A DNA stretch of 64,000 bases from Deltaproteobacteria bacterium (GCA_016214955.1 JACRMN010000023.1:429300-493299), one strand, 5' to 3'. Numbered from the stretch's first letter, positions 1 through 8,481 are shown. Translations and numbers: made by a program. The notes: generated by a model from the sequence alone, not told the origin.

Positions 1-1
1 C

Positions 2-661
2 TTGACCTGGGCCTGGGGGAACTCCTGGGCCTACCTGGCGCTGGGGCTCGACGGGACCGTGCTCCACGCCGTCGCCCGGCTCGCCTGGCTGGTGACGGTG
101 GCCTCCTTCCTGCCCGTCAGCGTGCGCCTGCGGGCCCTCGTCTTCGCGCTGATGTGGCTCGGCCACCCGGTCCTGTCGCTCTTCGTCCGGCCCGCCTCGC
201 CGCTGGCGGTGCGGCTCGCCGCCGAGCTCGTGGTCGTCGCCTTCGCGGTGATCCAGATCCTCGTCTTCCAGCGCTACGCCGCCAGCCAGCGGCGCGGCAT
301 CCTGCTGCGGCGCCGGCTGGAGCAGGCCGTGGTGGAGCTCGACGTCTCGCGCCAGCGGGCCGCCGACGCCGTCGCCCAGGTGGGGCGCATGGCCGCCAAC
401 GTGGCCCACGACGTCAACAACCCGCTCTCGGCGGTGAAGGTCAACGTGCGCTGGCTGGCCAGCGAGAGCGCCGTCTCCGAGCCGCCGGCCGAGCGGGCCG
501 AGGTGGCCGCCGACACGCTGCAGGCCGTGGAGCGCATCGCTCGCATCGTCGCCGAGCTGAAGCAGCGGGCTACCGAGCACGAGGAGAAGGTGCACCGGGA
601 GCAGCCCTCGGAGGAGACCACCTCCATCCGGCGGCTGGCCGGGGACTCGGAGAGCCGCTGA
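2..661 (+). CDS. Histidine-kinase-like membrane protein, HisKA only (5' end uncertain)
   Basis: The first ~90 residues are hydrophobic, with about three membrane segments. A short coiled linker follows, then a HisKA dimerisation helix with the H-box NVAHDVNNPLSAVK, whose His is the expected phospho-acceptor. The protein then ends in a charged tail. No N, G1 or G2 box of a HATPase_c domain follows in any frame before the next gene, so it cannot autophosphorylate alone. It may be a phosphotransfer partner of another kinase or a natural truncation. The frame is open to the window edge, with a TTG at base 2, so the true start may lie upstream and further sensor sequence may be missing. Confidence 0.7.
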   Translation: MTWAWGNSWAYLALGLDGTVLHAVARLAWLVTVASFLPVSVRLRALVFALMWLGHPVLSLFVRPASPLAVRLAAELVVVAFAVIQILVFQRYAASQRRGILLRRRLEQAVVELDVSRQRAADAVAQVGRMAANVAHDVNNPLSAVKVNVRWLASESAVSEPPAERAEVAADTLQAVERIARIVAELKQRATEHEEKVHREQPSEETTSIRRLAGDSESR

Positions 662-750
662 GGCCGCCCGCTCCGGAACCGGACCTCCTGCCGGTCCTCC
701 GAGCCGCCGGGCCGGGTTCCGTGGCAACATGCCGGCTCCGGGAGGCGTGC

Positions 751-936
751 ATGGCGGACCAGGGCGGCATGGGCAAGGGGCTGGCGCGAGCGGGCGTGGC
801 CGCGAGCGCCTTCCTGATGTTCGTCTGCGGCTGGTTCGCGATGAGGAGCGACGACTGGCGCGTCACCGTCGGTCTCACCTTGCTCGCCGGCGTGGCCGCC
901 CTGGTTGCGCAGGCCTTCTCGCGCCGCGCCCGCTGA
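751..936 (+). CDS. Small two-helix membrane protein, unknown
   Basis: A 61-residue protein starting at ATG 751. After a short Gly-rich N-terminus there are two hydrophobic stretches (about residues 13-30 and 38-55), separated by a charged turn containing RSDDW, and the tail is basic (SRRAR). This fits a two-pass inner-membrane protein with both ends in the cytoplasm. I do not recognise a family. It lies 90 bases after the histidine-kinase-like gene on the same strand. Coding status rests on the hydrophobic/charged pattern and third-position GC, so it is moderately supported. Confidence 0.45.
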   Translation: MADQGGMGKGLARAGVAASAFLMFVCGWFAMRSDDWRVTVGLTLLAGVAALVAQAFSRRAR

Positions 937-1029
937 CGCCTCCCGGCGTCGCGCCCCCTTCCATCCATCGAGTTGACCCGAACGGGCGACGGCACCTGCA
1001 CCCGTGCGCCCTTCCTGTCGCAGGGGCCT

Positions 1030-2838
1030 ATGATGGAACCGTTCCCACCACGCCGGCCCCTGGAGTCGCCCCTGCCCGATCCTGCGCCCGATCTCGCAGC
1101 GAAGGTCGCCGATCTCACCGATGCCCTGCTGAAGCTGGAGCGCCGCGTGGCGGCGCTGGAGGCGGGGCCGGTTCGCACCGCCCGGCCCGCGGCCGCCCGC
1201 CGCGCCGCGCCGGCACCCGAGGAGGAGGAGTCGATCCTGCCCGCCGGCCTCGGCCTCACCGAGGCCCTCTCCCTCGGCGGGCGCACCTTCCTGGTCCTCG
1301 CCGGCGCCTTCGTCCTGCGCCACCTCACCGAGTCCCAGACGCTGCCCACCTGGCTGGGCGTGGCGCTGGGCCTCGCCTACGCCGGCACCTGGCTGTTCAT
1401 GGCCGACGTCGCCGGGCGCGCCGGGCGCCCGTGGAGCGCCGGCTTCCACGGCCTGGCCACCGTCGCCGTGGGCCTTCCCCTGCTCCTCGAGGCCGCCTCC
1501 CGCTTCAAGCTCCTCTCGCCCCCCCTGGCCGCGGCGCTGCTCCTCGCCCTCACCGGCGTGGCCCTGGCGGTGGCGGTGCGGCGCCGCCTCCACGGCCTCG
1601 CCTGGCTGGTCACCGTCGGCGGCACCCTCACCGCCGTGGCGCTCATGCTGGTGAGCGGTCGCCTCGGGCCGGCCACCGCCTACCTCATCCTCCTGGGCGT
1701 GGCCACGCTCTGGCTCGGCTACGTGGTGGACTGGCTCTACCTGCGCTGGCCGGTGGCCCTGGTCGCCGACCTGGTGATGGCCTTCCTGGCGCTGCGGGCG
1801 GGGGCCCAGGCCACGGCCGAGGGGCCCACGGTGGCGCTCCTGGTGCAGGCGCTCCTCGTGGCCGGCTACTTCGGGAGCTTCGCGGCGCGGACCCTGCTCC
1901 TGCAGCGCAAGGTGGTGGCCTTCGAGGTCTTCCAGACCGCCGCCGCGATCCTCGTCGGGCTGGGCGGCGCGGTCCTGGTGGCCGCCCGCTCCGGCAGCGG
2001 GCGGCCGGCCCTGGGCGCGGTCAGCCTGGTGTTCGGCGCCGGCGCCTACGCCGTGGCCTTCGCCTTCGTGGAGCGGCGCCAGAAGATCCGCGAGAACTTC
2101 TACTTCTACGCCTCGGTGGCGCTGGTCTTCACCCTGGCCGGCACCACGCTGCTCCTGCCGGGAGGCGCCCTGGCGGTGGTCTGGGCGGCGCTGGCGGTGG
2201 GGGCGGGGCTGCTGGCGCGCCGCCAGCGCAGCGCGACGCTGGCGCTCCACGCCGCGGTGTACGGCGTGGCGGCCGCGCTGGCAGGCGATCTCGTGCACCA
2301 CGCCGCCGAGGCGCTCTTCGGCCCACCCGAGGTGGCCTGGTCGCCCGCAGGCCTGGCGAGCGTGCTGGTGGCCGCCGGCATGGCCGCCACCACCTGGCTC
2401 ACCGCCCACCAGGACGGGCCGGCCCGGCCGCTGGCGCGGGTCCCGCGCTTCCTCCTCTTCCTGGCGCTCGCGCTATCGGTCACCGGGCTTCTCACCGGCT
2501 GGCTCGGCCCGCTGCTCGCCGGCGCGCCGGGCGCCGGCGCCAGCCCCTCCGTGCTGGCCGCGGTCCGCACCGCCGTCCTCTCCTCGGGCGCGCTGCTCCT
2601 CGCCTGGCTGGGTCGGTCTCCCCGCTGGGCAGAGGCGGGCTGGCTCGTCTACCCGGTGCTCGGCGTCGCGGGCATCAAGATCCTGCTCGAGGACCTGCGC
2701 GTCGGCCGCCCGGCCACCCAGGTGCTGACCTTCGCCTTCTTCGGCGCGGCGCTCATCCTCGTGCCCCGGCTGCGCGGCCGGAAGAAGGAGCCCCCGGCCG
2801 CCGCCCCGCCCGCCGACGCGGCGCGGAAGGCCGGGTAG
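1030..2838 (+). CDS. DUF2339-like polytopic membrane protein
   Basis: About 602 residues. The N-terminus is cytoplasmic, with a short coiled-coil stretch (LTDALLKLERRVAALEA) and an Ala/Pro-rich linker. It is followed by roughly 14-16 closely packed hydrophobic helices to residue ~590 and a basic, Ala-rich tail. This architecture is typical of the DUF2339 family of predicted membrane proteins of unknown function. No catalytic motif is visible. Two adjacent ATGs (1030 and 1033) follow a GCAGGGG stretch at ribosome-binding distance and are preferred to an in-frame upstream ATG at 973, which would add low-complexity residues. The gene stands alone, 93 bases after the small membrane protein. Confidence 0.7.
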   Translation: MMEPFPPRRPLESPLPDPAPDLAAKVADLTDALLKLERRVAALEAGPVRTARPAAARRAAPAPEEEESILPAGLGLTEALSLGGRTFLVLAGAFVLRHLTESQTLPTWLGVALGLAYAGTWLFMADVAGRAGRPWSAGFHGLATVAVGLPLLLEAASRFKLLSPPLAAALLLALTGVALAVAVRRRLHGLAWLVTVGGTLTAVALMLVSGRLGPATAYLILLGVATLWLGYVVDWLYLRWPVALVADLVMAFLALRAGAQATAEGPTVALLVQALLVAGYFGSFAARTLLLQRKVVAFEVFQTAAAILVGLGGAVLVAARSGSGRPALGAVSLVFGAGAYAVAFAFVERRQKIRENFYFYASVALVFTLAGTTLLLPGGALAVVWAALAVGAGLLARRQRSATLALHAAVYGVAAALAGDLVHHAAEALFGPPEVAWSPAGLASVLVAAGMAATTWLTAHQDGPARPLARVPRFLLFLALALSVTGLLTGWLGPLLAGAPGAGASPSVLAAVRTAVLSSGALLLAWLGRSPRWAEAGWLVYPVLGVAGIKILLEDLRVGRPATQVLTFAFFGAALILVPRLRGRKKEPPAAAPPADAARKAG

Positions 2839-2862
2839 GCCGCCGGGCGGCGCCGGGCCTGG

Positions 2863-2876
2863 CGCTCCCGGGAGCG
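2863..2876. terminator. Perfect 14-base palindrome after the DUF2339-like gene
   Basis: CGCTCCCGGGAGCG lies 24 bases past the stop at 2838. It could fold into a short GC hairpin, but no T-run follows, so intrinsic termination is only a guess. The CGCTCCCGGGAG core recurs near 8705-8716. Confidence 0.25.
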
Positions 2877-2954
2877 GGGGGCCGGAAGGGTGGCCGCGAC
2901 CGGGGTCTCATTCTCCCCCGTGACCTCGGGGCCGTTTGGTGCTTTGCTCTCCCC

Positions 2955-3143
2955 ATGCCCGTGAGCAAGAAGCGCAAGAAGGACGGCAAGCCGGCCCGCC
3001 GGGCCGTCCCTCCGCCGGCGCCCGAGGGCGCCCACGACCACCCGGAGAGCCACCCGCAGTCGCCGCTGGCGCAACGCATGGGGAAGCCCAGCAACCCCTT
3101 CGTGGCCCAGCTGCCCAAGCGCGCCGCGCAGCGCGGCCGGTAG
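2955..3143 (+). CDS. Small basic Lys/Pro-rich protein, unknown
   Basis: A 62-residue protein opening with [16 protein letters not shown], then a Pro/His-rich middle and a basic end (PKRAAQRGR). It has no hydrophobic segment, so it is probably cytoplasmic and disordered; a nucleic-acid-binding role is possible but unsupported. ATG 2955 is the only good start in this frame. It ends 8 bases before the TTG start of the GIY-YIG gene and may be co-transcribed with it. I recognise no family. Confidence 0.45.
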   Translation: MPVSKKRKKDGKPARRAVPPPAPEGAHDHPESHPQSPLAQRMGKPSNPFVAQLPKRAAQRGR

Positions 3144-3151
3144 GCGCAGCG

Positions 3152-3442
3152 TTGACCGCGCCGGACTGGCGCGTCTACGTCCTGCGCTGCCGCGATGGCT
3201 CGCTGTACACCGGGGCGACCAACGACCTCGAGGCGCGCCTGGCGCGCCACGCGGCCGGCAAGGGATCGCGCTACACGCGGTCGCGCCTGCCCGTCCGCCT
3301 CGTCTACCAGGAGGCGGCGCCCGACCGCAGCGCCGCGCTGCGCCGCGAGGCCGCCCTGAAGCGGCTCACCCGCGCCGAGAAGCTCGCGCTCGTCTCGCGC
3401 CGTCGCCGCCGAGCGGCGCGTCCCCCGCGCCCCGGGTGGTGA
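3152..3442 (+). CDS. GIY-YIG nuclease-fold protein (UPF0213/YhbQ type)
   Basis: A 96-residue protein that begins, from TTG 3152, with the signature [20 protein letters not shown]: the YV/YTG pair of the GIY-YIG fold, followed by the helix [20 protein letters not shown] and a conserved basic [17 protein letters not shown] segment. Length and motifs match the small single-domain YhbQ/UPF0213 group, proposed to be DNA-structure-specific nucleases. An Arg-rich tail ([12 protein letters not shown]) is an extension. No other repair gene is adjacent. The TTG start is chosen because the motif begins a few residues later. Confidence 0.8.
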   Translation: MTAPDWRVYVLRCRDGSLYTGATNDLEARLARHAAGKGSRYTRSRLPVRLVYQEAAPDRSAALRREAALKRLTRAEKLALVSRRRRRAARPPRPGW

Positions 3443-3463
3443 GGCGGATCGAGCCGCCGCCCG

Positions 3464-3712
3464 TCAGGCCTTGGCCTGCTTGCGCTCCAGGTAGGCGCAG
3501 ATGCGGGCGATGGTCTCGAAGTTCTCCGGGACCAGCTCCTCCTCGGCGACCTTGATGGAGAACTTCTCCTCCAGGAAGGTGACGATCTCCAGCATGCCGG
3601 TGGAGTCCACGTAGCCGCCCTCCAGCAGGGAGGTCTCGGGTCCGAGGGCGTTGGCGTCGCTCACGTAGAAGTTCTCGACGATGAACTTCTTCACCTGCGG
3701 TGCATGATTCAT
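3464..3712 (-). CDS. Acyl carrier protein
   Basis: An 82-residue acidic helical protein with the phosphopantetheine attachment motif DSTGMLEIVTFLEE (Ser37) and the helix III region NFETIARICAYLERK. The size is typical of a free-standing ACP. It should carry an acyl or aminoacyl group as a thioester. Its ATG overlaps the end of the asparagine-synthetase-type gene by 4 bases (ATGA), so the two are translationally coupled. The ACP, the amidotransferase, the NadE-like ligase and the divergent AMP-forming ligase look like one biosynthetic cassette. Free ACP plus acyl ligase plus amidotransferase sets are known beside exosortase loci in other bacteria. Confidence 0.88.
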   Translation of the reverse strand: MNHAPQVKKFIVENFYVSDANALGPETSLLEGGYVDSTGMLEIVTFLEEKFSIKVAEEELVPENFETIARICAYLERKQAKA

Positions 3713-5754
3713 GACGGACGGCTCTCCGTTTCGTTGGCGGGGCGAGGCCCGGCGCCGGGATGGGTCAGGCGATCGACGACGGTTCGGAAGGGCACGGCGG
3801 TGGCGCGCTCGGGCGGCCGTCGCACCAGCTGCTGGACCAGGAGACCGGTGGAGAGCACCCCCACCAGCGCCATGTTGTCCGCGTTGGAGAACTGGGCCCC
3901 GCCGCCGGAGGCCTGGCACTTCTTCCAGAGCCGGGCCACGCCCTCGGGCGCGAAGACCCCCGCCTGGCGCACCGCCTCCGGCGAGAGCGTCTCGCCCACC
4001 CACTCCGGCGCCTGCGGCCCGACGAAGGACAGCGCGTCGGGCGCCCGGTAGGGCTGCTTGGGCCGCCGCAGGATCTCCTCGGGCACGAGCTGGCGGGCCG
4101 CCCGCTTCAGGACGTGCTTCTCGTCGAGGCCGCGCAGCTTGTAGCTGGGAGGCAGGGCGTTGGCCAGCTCGACCACGTCGGCGTCGAGGAACGGGAAGCG
4201 CCCCTCCACCGAGTTGGCCATGAGCATCCGGTCGCCCTGCGAGGCCAGCAGGTAGCCGGCCAGCAGGGTGCGCACCTCGAGGTACTGGTCCTGCGCCAGC
4301 GCGCGCCAGCGCGGGAACTCCGGCGGCAGGCTGGCCAGCAGGCGGCCCACCACGTCCACCTCGCCGGCGGCGCGCCGGACCTCCTCGGTGAACAGCCGCT
4401 GCAGCGCGGCAGCCGGGCCCCAGCGCGTCTGGTGGGCGAACCCGGGGAGCTTCCCCTGCTCCCGGTTGCGGCCGAAGAACTCGCGGGCCATGCCCTGCTG
4501 CGCCACCGGCGAGCGGGCCAGGTACGGGTAGAGCCGCTCCAGCAGGCGGGGCCTGGCCTTCGAGGCCGGCTGGCGCCCCCAGAAGCGGCGCACCTGCCCC
4601 TCGCGGAAGAGGTCGTAGCCGGCGAACATCTCGTCGGCGCCCTCGCCGGTGAGCACCACCTTGATGCCCGAGTCGCGCACCAGCCGCGAGAGCAGGAACA
4701 GCGGCGCCGGCGCGGTGCGAAGCAGGGGTCGCTCGGCGTGGAGCACCACCTCGGGGAAGACCTCGGCGATGTCGTTCGGGCCCACCACCACCTCGCGGTG
4801 GTCGCTGCCGATGCGGGCCACCGCGGCGCGCTGGTAGGAGGTCTCGTCGTACTCGGCGTTCTCGAAGCGCAGCGAGAAGGTGAGGAAGCGCTCCCCCTTC
4901 ACCCTCCGTCCCAGCGCCGCCACCAGGGAGCTGTCGAGCCCGCCGGAGAGGTAGCTGCCCACCGGCACGTCGGCGCGCAGCATGCGCAGCCGCACCGCCT
5001 GCTCCAGCGCCGCCTCCACCCGCTCGGCCGCCTCCGGCAGGGTGCCCTGGAAGCCCTCTCCCGGGGCGGCCGGGTACCGCGGCGTCCAGAAGGCCCGGTC
5101 GCGCACCGCGCCGTCGCGGTAGACGCGGACGTGGCCCGGCTCCAGCTCGGAGACCCCCTGGAACACCGCCTGCGGGGGGACCACCGTCCAGAAGGTGAAG
5201 GTCTCGGAGAGGCCCACCGGGTCGAGCGCGCGCGGCAGCTCGGGGGCGCCGGCGAAGAGGGCCCGGACCTCGCTGGCGAACCAGAGCCTCCCGCCCTGCT
5301 CCGCCAGGTAGAGGGGCCGCACGCCGAGCCGGTCGCGGGCCAGCACCAGGGCCTCGGCCCGGCCGTCCCAGAGCCCGACCGCGAACTGCCCGTTGAAGCG
5401 GGCGAAGGAGTCCTCCCCCCAGGCCTCCCAGGCGTGGACGATGACCTCGGTGTCGCTGCGCGTGCGGAAGCGGTGGCCCAGCGCCTGCAGCTCCTCGCGC
5501 AGCTCCAGGTAGTTGAAGATCTCGCCGTTGAAGACGATCCAGAGCGTCCCGTCCTCGTTGCACAGCGGCTGCTGGCCGGTGGCCAGGTCGATGATGGAGA
5601 GGCGCGCGTGCGCCAGGCCGGCCCGCGCGTCGCGGTAGAGCCCGAACTCGTCGGGCCCGCGGTGGCGCATGGCCCCGGCCATGGCGGTGAGGTCCTCGAT
5701 GGATGGCGGCGCGGCCCCGGGCCGGAGGGCGACGCACCCCGCGATGCCGCACAT
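3709..5754 (-). CDS. asnB: Asparagine-synthetase-type glutamine amidotransferase
   Basis: 681 residues. The protein begins MCGIAGCVALRPG, with Cys2 as the catalytic nucleophile of a class II glutaminase domain. The C-terminal half carries the ATP-pyrophosphatase loop LSGGLDSSLVAAL and a second conserved stretch LTGEGADEMFAGYD. The expected chemistry is glutamine-dependent amidation of an adenylated carboxylate. In exosortase-linked polysaccharide loci such enzymes are annotated as locus-specific amidotransferases rather than housekeeping AsnB, and the context here (NadE-like gene 1 base upstream, ACP overlapping downstream) supports that. The symbol denotes family only; the true substrate is unknown. 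Confidence 0.85.
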   Translation of the reverse strand: MCGIAGCVALRPGAAPPSIEDLTAMAGAMRHRGPDEFGLYRDARAGLAHARLSIIDLATGQQPLCNEDGTLWIVFNGEIFNYLELREELQALGHRFRTRSDTEVIVHAWEAWGEDSFARFNGQFAVGLWDGRAEALVLARDRLGVRPLYLAEQGGRLWFASEVRALFAGAPELPRALDPVGLSETFTFWTVVPPQAVFQGVSELEPGHVRVYRDGAVRDRAFWTPRYPAAPGEGFQGTLPEAAERVEAALEQAVRLRMLRADVPVGSYLSGGLDSSLVAALGRRVKGERFLTFSLRFENAEYDETSYQRAAVARIGSDHREVVVGPNDIAEVFPEVVLHAERPLLRTAPAPLFLLSRLVRDSGIKVVLTGEGADEMFAGYDLFREGQVRRFWGRQPASKARPRLLERLYPYLARSPVAQQGMAREFFGRNREQGKLPGFAHQTRWGPAAALQRLFTEEVRRAAGEVDVVGRLLASLPPEFPRWRALAQDQYLEVRTLLAGYLLASQGDRMLMANSVEGRFPFLDADVVELANALPPSYKLRGLDEKHVLKRAARQLVPEEILRRPKQPYRAPDALSFVGPQAPEWVGETLSPEAVRQAGVFAPEGVARLWKKCQASGGGAQFSNADNMALVGVLSTGLLVQQLVRRPPERATAVPFRTVVDRLTHPGAGPRPANETESRPS

Positions 5755-5755
5755 C

Positions 5756-6739
5756 TCAGGCCTCCGGCTTCTCTCCCACGCGCAGCGGCGCCTGGTGCAG
5801 GTATCGGCTGACGCGCCGCTTGGCCTCGATGTCCCGGTAGACCCGCTCCACCTGGGCGGCGGTGAGCTTCAGCACCGGCGCGGCCTCGGCGGGCGGCACC
5901 TGGTGGTTGTGGGCCCAGAGGCACAGGTCCATCTCGTGGTAGGGCAGCGCGAAGTAGAACTCCTCCTGCGTCTGCGGCAGGGAGAAGGTGTCGGTGGTGG
6001 GCGGCCGCCGGCGGATCTCCTCGGGCACCCCCAGGTACTCGGCGAGCGCGAACACCTGGGTCTTGTAGAGGTGGGCGATGGGCTTGAAGTCGGCGGCGCC
6101 GTCCCCCTGCTTCACGAAGAAGCCCTGGTCGTACTCCAGCAGGTTCGGCGTGCCGGCCACGGCGTAGTGGAGCCGATCGGCGTGGTAGTACTCCATCATC
6201 TTGCGGCCGCGCTGCTTGAAGTTGGTGGCCGCGACCATCTGCAAGTAGGCGGCCGGGGTCATCCGCACCGTGCGCTGGGCGCCGCCGGGCTCGGCGATGG
6301 TGAGCGCGGTGATGCTGAGCCGATCGCCCTCGAGCAGCGAGGGGATGGTGAGCTTGCACTTCCAGCCCTCGCCGTACTCCGGCACCACCTGGCGGATGGC
6401 CTCCAGCTGGCGCCGGTAGCAGCCCAGCCCCTCCAGCGCCGGTGCGATGTCCTCGACCAGGTAGCGGATGCCGAGGTGCTCGGCCAGCGTGCGGCCCAGC
6501 CGCGCCGCGTCGCCGGAGGTGTCGCGCTCCGGCATCAGCAGGCCGACGACGCGGTCCTTGCCCAGGGCACGCGTGCAGAGCGAGGCCACCACCGAGCTGT
6601 CGATGCCTCCGGACATGCCGACCACCGCGCCGCGCCGGCGCAGGCCGGCGAGCACCTGCTCGCGGATGGACTCCGCGATGCGGTCGGCCTCCTGCGCCAG
6701 GTCGATGCGGAGCACGTCGCGGTGAAAGGGCGTCGTCAT
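5756..6739 (-). CDS. nadE: NadE-type NAD+ synthetase / amide ligase
   Basis: 327 residues with the ATP-PPase loop VGMSGGIDSSVVASL, and later KQGDGAADFKPIAHLYKTQV and PPTTDTFSLPQTQEEF, which follow the NAD+ synthetase pattern. There is no N-terminal nitrilase-type glutaminase domain, so ammonia must be free or supplied by another protein. A ~40-residue stretch in the middle (about 130-175) does not look like standard NadE. It is first of a three-gene minus-strand set (NadE-like, AsnB-like, ACP) with 1-base and overlapping junctions. It may be a real NAD+ synthetase or a repurposed ligase for the glycan cassette; context favours the latter. Confidence 0.72.
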   Translation of the reverse strand: MTTPFHRDVLRIDLAQEADRIAESIREQVLAGLRRRGAVVGMSGGIDSSVVASLCTRALGKDRVVGLLMPERDTSGDAARLGRTLAEHLGIRYLVEDIAPALEGLGCYRRQLEAIRQVVPEYGEGWKCKLTIPSLLEGDRLSITALTIAEPGGAQRTVRMTPAAYLQMVAATNFKQRGRKMMEYYHADRLHYAVAGTPNLLEYDQGFFVKQGDGAADFKPIAHLYKTQVFALAEYLGVPEEIRRRPPTTDTFSLPQTQEEFYFALPYHEMDLCLWAHNHQVPPAEAAPVLKLTAAQVERVYRDIEAKRRVSRYLHQAPLRVGEKPEA

Positions 6740-6874
6740 AGGGCGCGCAGCATATCACCGCCGCCGCCAGTGAACCTCCCGTATTCTCGGGACCTTTGGC
6801 TCCGTCCGGGACCCCCTCGCCTCGCTGCACCGGCGCGGCGCGGGTGTTACCTTGGGCCCGGAGGTGCGCACCGC
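6740..6874. promoter_or_regulatory. Divergent intergenic region with promoters for the NadE-like and acyl-ligase genes
   Basis: 135 bases between two divergently transcribed genes, so it must hold a start signal for each. A lower-GC pocket (tcccgtattctcggg) lies near 6778-6792. A clear ribosome-binding GGAGG ends about 11 bases before ATG 6875. No convincing -35/-10 pair was seen. Confidence 0.5.
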
Positions 6875-8443
6875 ATGTCACGGCTGCACGAATGGGTTCT
6901 CCGCCACGCCGAGAGGACGCCCGGGGCCCCGGCAGTCCACACGCTCGCGGTACGCCTCGACTACCAGGGCCTGGCGGCGCGGCTGCGCGCGCTGGCGGGC
7001 CACCTCGCGGCCTCGGGCGTGGGCCCCGGCGATCGGGTGCTGGTGGCGCTCCCCAACACCCCGGCCACCGTGGTGGCCAGCCTGGCCATCCAGGCCCTGG
7101 GGGCCACGCCGGTCGAGGTGAACCGGGAGTGGAGCCCGGAGATCCTGGCCGACATCGCCGCGCGCACCGGGGTCCGCCAGGCATTCGGGTGGGGCCGCGA
7201 CGCCCGCGCATGGGGAAGGATCCGCGCCCTGCGCCCCATCGATCGACTCTGGATGGTGCACGGCGGGCCCCTCCCCGCGCCGCTCGTGGCCGATGCCGGC
7301 CCGGGTCCCGTCCACCTGCTCCTCGACGACGGCAGCTCCGATCCCGCCCTGGGCCCGGCGCCGGTCACCCCGCTGGGGGGCGCGGGGAGCGCCCCGGCGC
7401 TCATCCTCTACACCTCGGGGAGCACCGGCCAGCCCCGAGGCGTGGTCCAGACCCACGCCAACGTCGCCGCCAACACCCGCTCCATCGTCGAGTACCTGGG
7501 GCTCGGCCCCCAGGACCGGGCCCTGCTGGTGCTGCCGCTCTACTACTGCTACGGCCGCAGCGTGCTGCAGACCCACCTCTTCGCGGGGGGCTCGGTCTTC
7601 CTGGAGGGGCGGCTCGCCTTCCCGCGGGTGGTGATGCAGGCCATCGCCGCCGAGGGCTGCACCGGCTTCGCCGGCGTGCCCCTGACCTTCGAGCTCATCC
7701 GCCGGCAGGTGGACGTGGCGGCCATGAAGTTCCCGCGCCTCCGCTACCTCACCCAGGCCGGTGGGGCGATGGCCCCCGAGACCATCTCCTGGGTCCGCGG
7801 TGCCTTCCACCCGGCCCGGCTCTTCGTCATGTACGGGCAGACCGAGGCCACGGCCCGCCTCAGCTACCTGCCGCCGGAGCGGGCCGAGGAGAAGAAGGGC
7901 TCGATCGGCATCCCCATCCCCGGCGTCCACCTGGCGGTAGTCGACGAGGCCGGGCGTGAGTTGCCGATCGGCGAGACAGGCCACCTGGTGGCCCGCGGCG
8001 ACAACGTCACGCCGGGCTACCTCGACGAGCCGGAGGAGACCTCCGCCATCCTCCACGACGGCTGGCTCTGGACCGGCGACCTGGCCTTCCGCGACCCGGA
8101 CGGCTTCTTCTTCCACCAGGGGCGCTCCAAGGAGATCCTCAAGGTGGGCGGCCACCGGGTGAGCCCGGTGGAGATCGAGCACGTGGTGGCCGAGCATCCG
8201 GAGGTGGCCGAGGCGGCGGTCATCGGCGCTCCCGACCAGCTCATGGGCGAGCTGCCGGTGGCCTTCGTCGTGCCCCGGCCCGGCTGCGCGCCGACCCCCG
8301 AGGCGATCCAGCGCTTCTGCCGGGAGCGGATGGCGGCCTGGCGCGTCCCCGCCCGCGTTCACTTCCTGCCCTCGCTGCCGCGCAACGAGGCCGGGAAGCT
8401 GCTGCGCGCCCAGCTCCGCGCGCAAGAGAAGGCCCCGGCCTGA
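6875..8443 (+). CDS. AMP-forming acyl-CoA/acyl-ACP ligase
   Basis: 522 residues, complete ANL adenylating enzyme. It has the P-loop-like motif LILYTSGSTGQPRGVVQTH, the adenine-binding YGQTEATARLS, the hinge motif WTGDLAFRDPDGFFFHQGRS, then KVGGHRVSPVEIE, and the catalytic lysine near the end in RNEAGKLLRAQL. It activates a carboxylic acid as acyl-AMP and transfers it to CoA or to a carrier protein. Because it is divergent from a cassette containing a free ACP and an amidotransferase, loading that ACP is a reasonable inference. ATG 6875 is preceded by GGAGG. The stop codon sits inside a strong hairpin. Confidence 0.85.
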   Translation: MSRLHEWVLRHAERTPGAPAVHTLAVRLDYQGLAARLRALAGHLAASGVGPGDRVLVALPNTPATVVASLAIQALGATPVEVNREWSPEILADIAARTGVRQAFGWGRDARAWGRIRALRPIDRLWMVHGGPLPAPLVADAGPGPVHLLLDDGSSDPALGPAPVTPLGGAGSAPALILYTSGSTGQPRGVVQTHANVAANTRSIVEYLGLGPQDRALLVLPLYYCYGRSVLQTHLFAGGSVFLEGRLAFPRVVMQAIAAEGCTGFAGVPLTFELIRRQVDVAAMKFPRLRYLTQAGGAMAPETISWVRGAFHPARLFVMYGQTEATARLSYLPPERAEEKKGSIGIPIPGVHLAVVDEAGRELPIGETGHLVARGDNVTPGYLDEPEETSAILHDGWLWTGDLAFRDPDGFFFHQGRSKEILKVGGHRVSPVEIEHVVAEHPEVAEAAVIGAPDQLMGELPVAFVVPRPGCAPTPEAIQRFCRERMAAWRVPARVHFLPSLPRNEAGKLLRAQLRAQEKAPA

Positions 8444-8456
8444 TCGGGCCGGGGCC
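8431..8456. terminator. Strong hairpin between convergent genes
   Basis: A perfect 10-base inverted repeat, GGCCCCGGCC and GGCCGGGGCC, with a 6-base loop TGATCG that contains the acyl ligase stop codon. It lies between the convergent ligase and the VPEFDP-tail gene, so it is well placed as a bidirectional terminator. No T-tract follows on either strand. Confidence 0.55.
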
Positions 8457-8481
8457 CCGCCGCGGGCGGCGCGCGCGCCGG

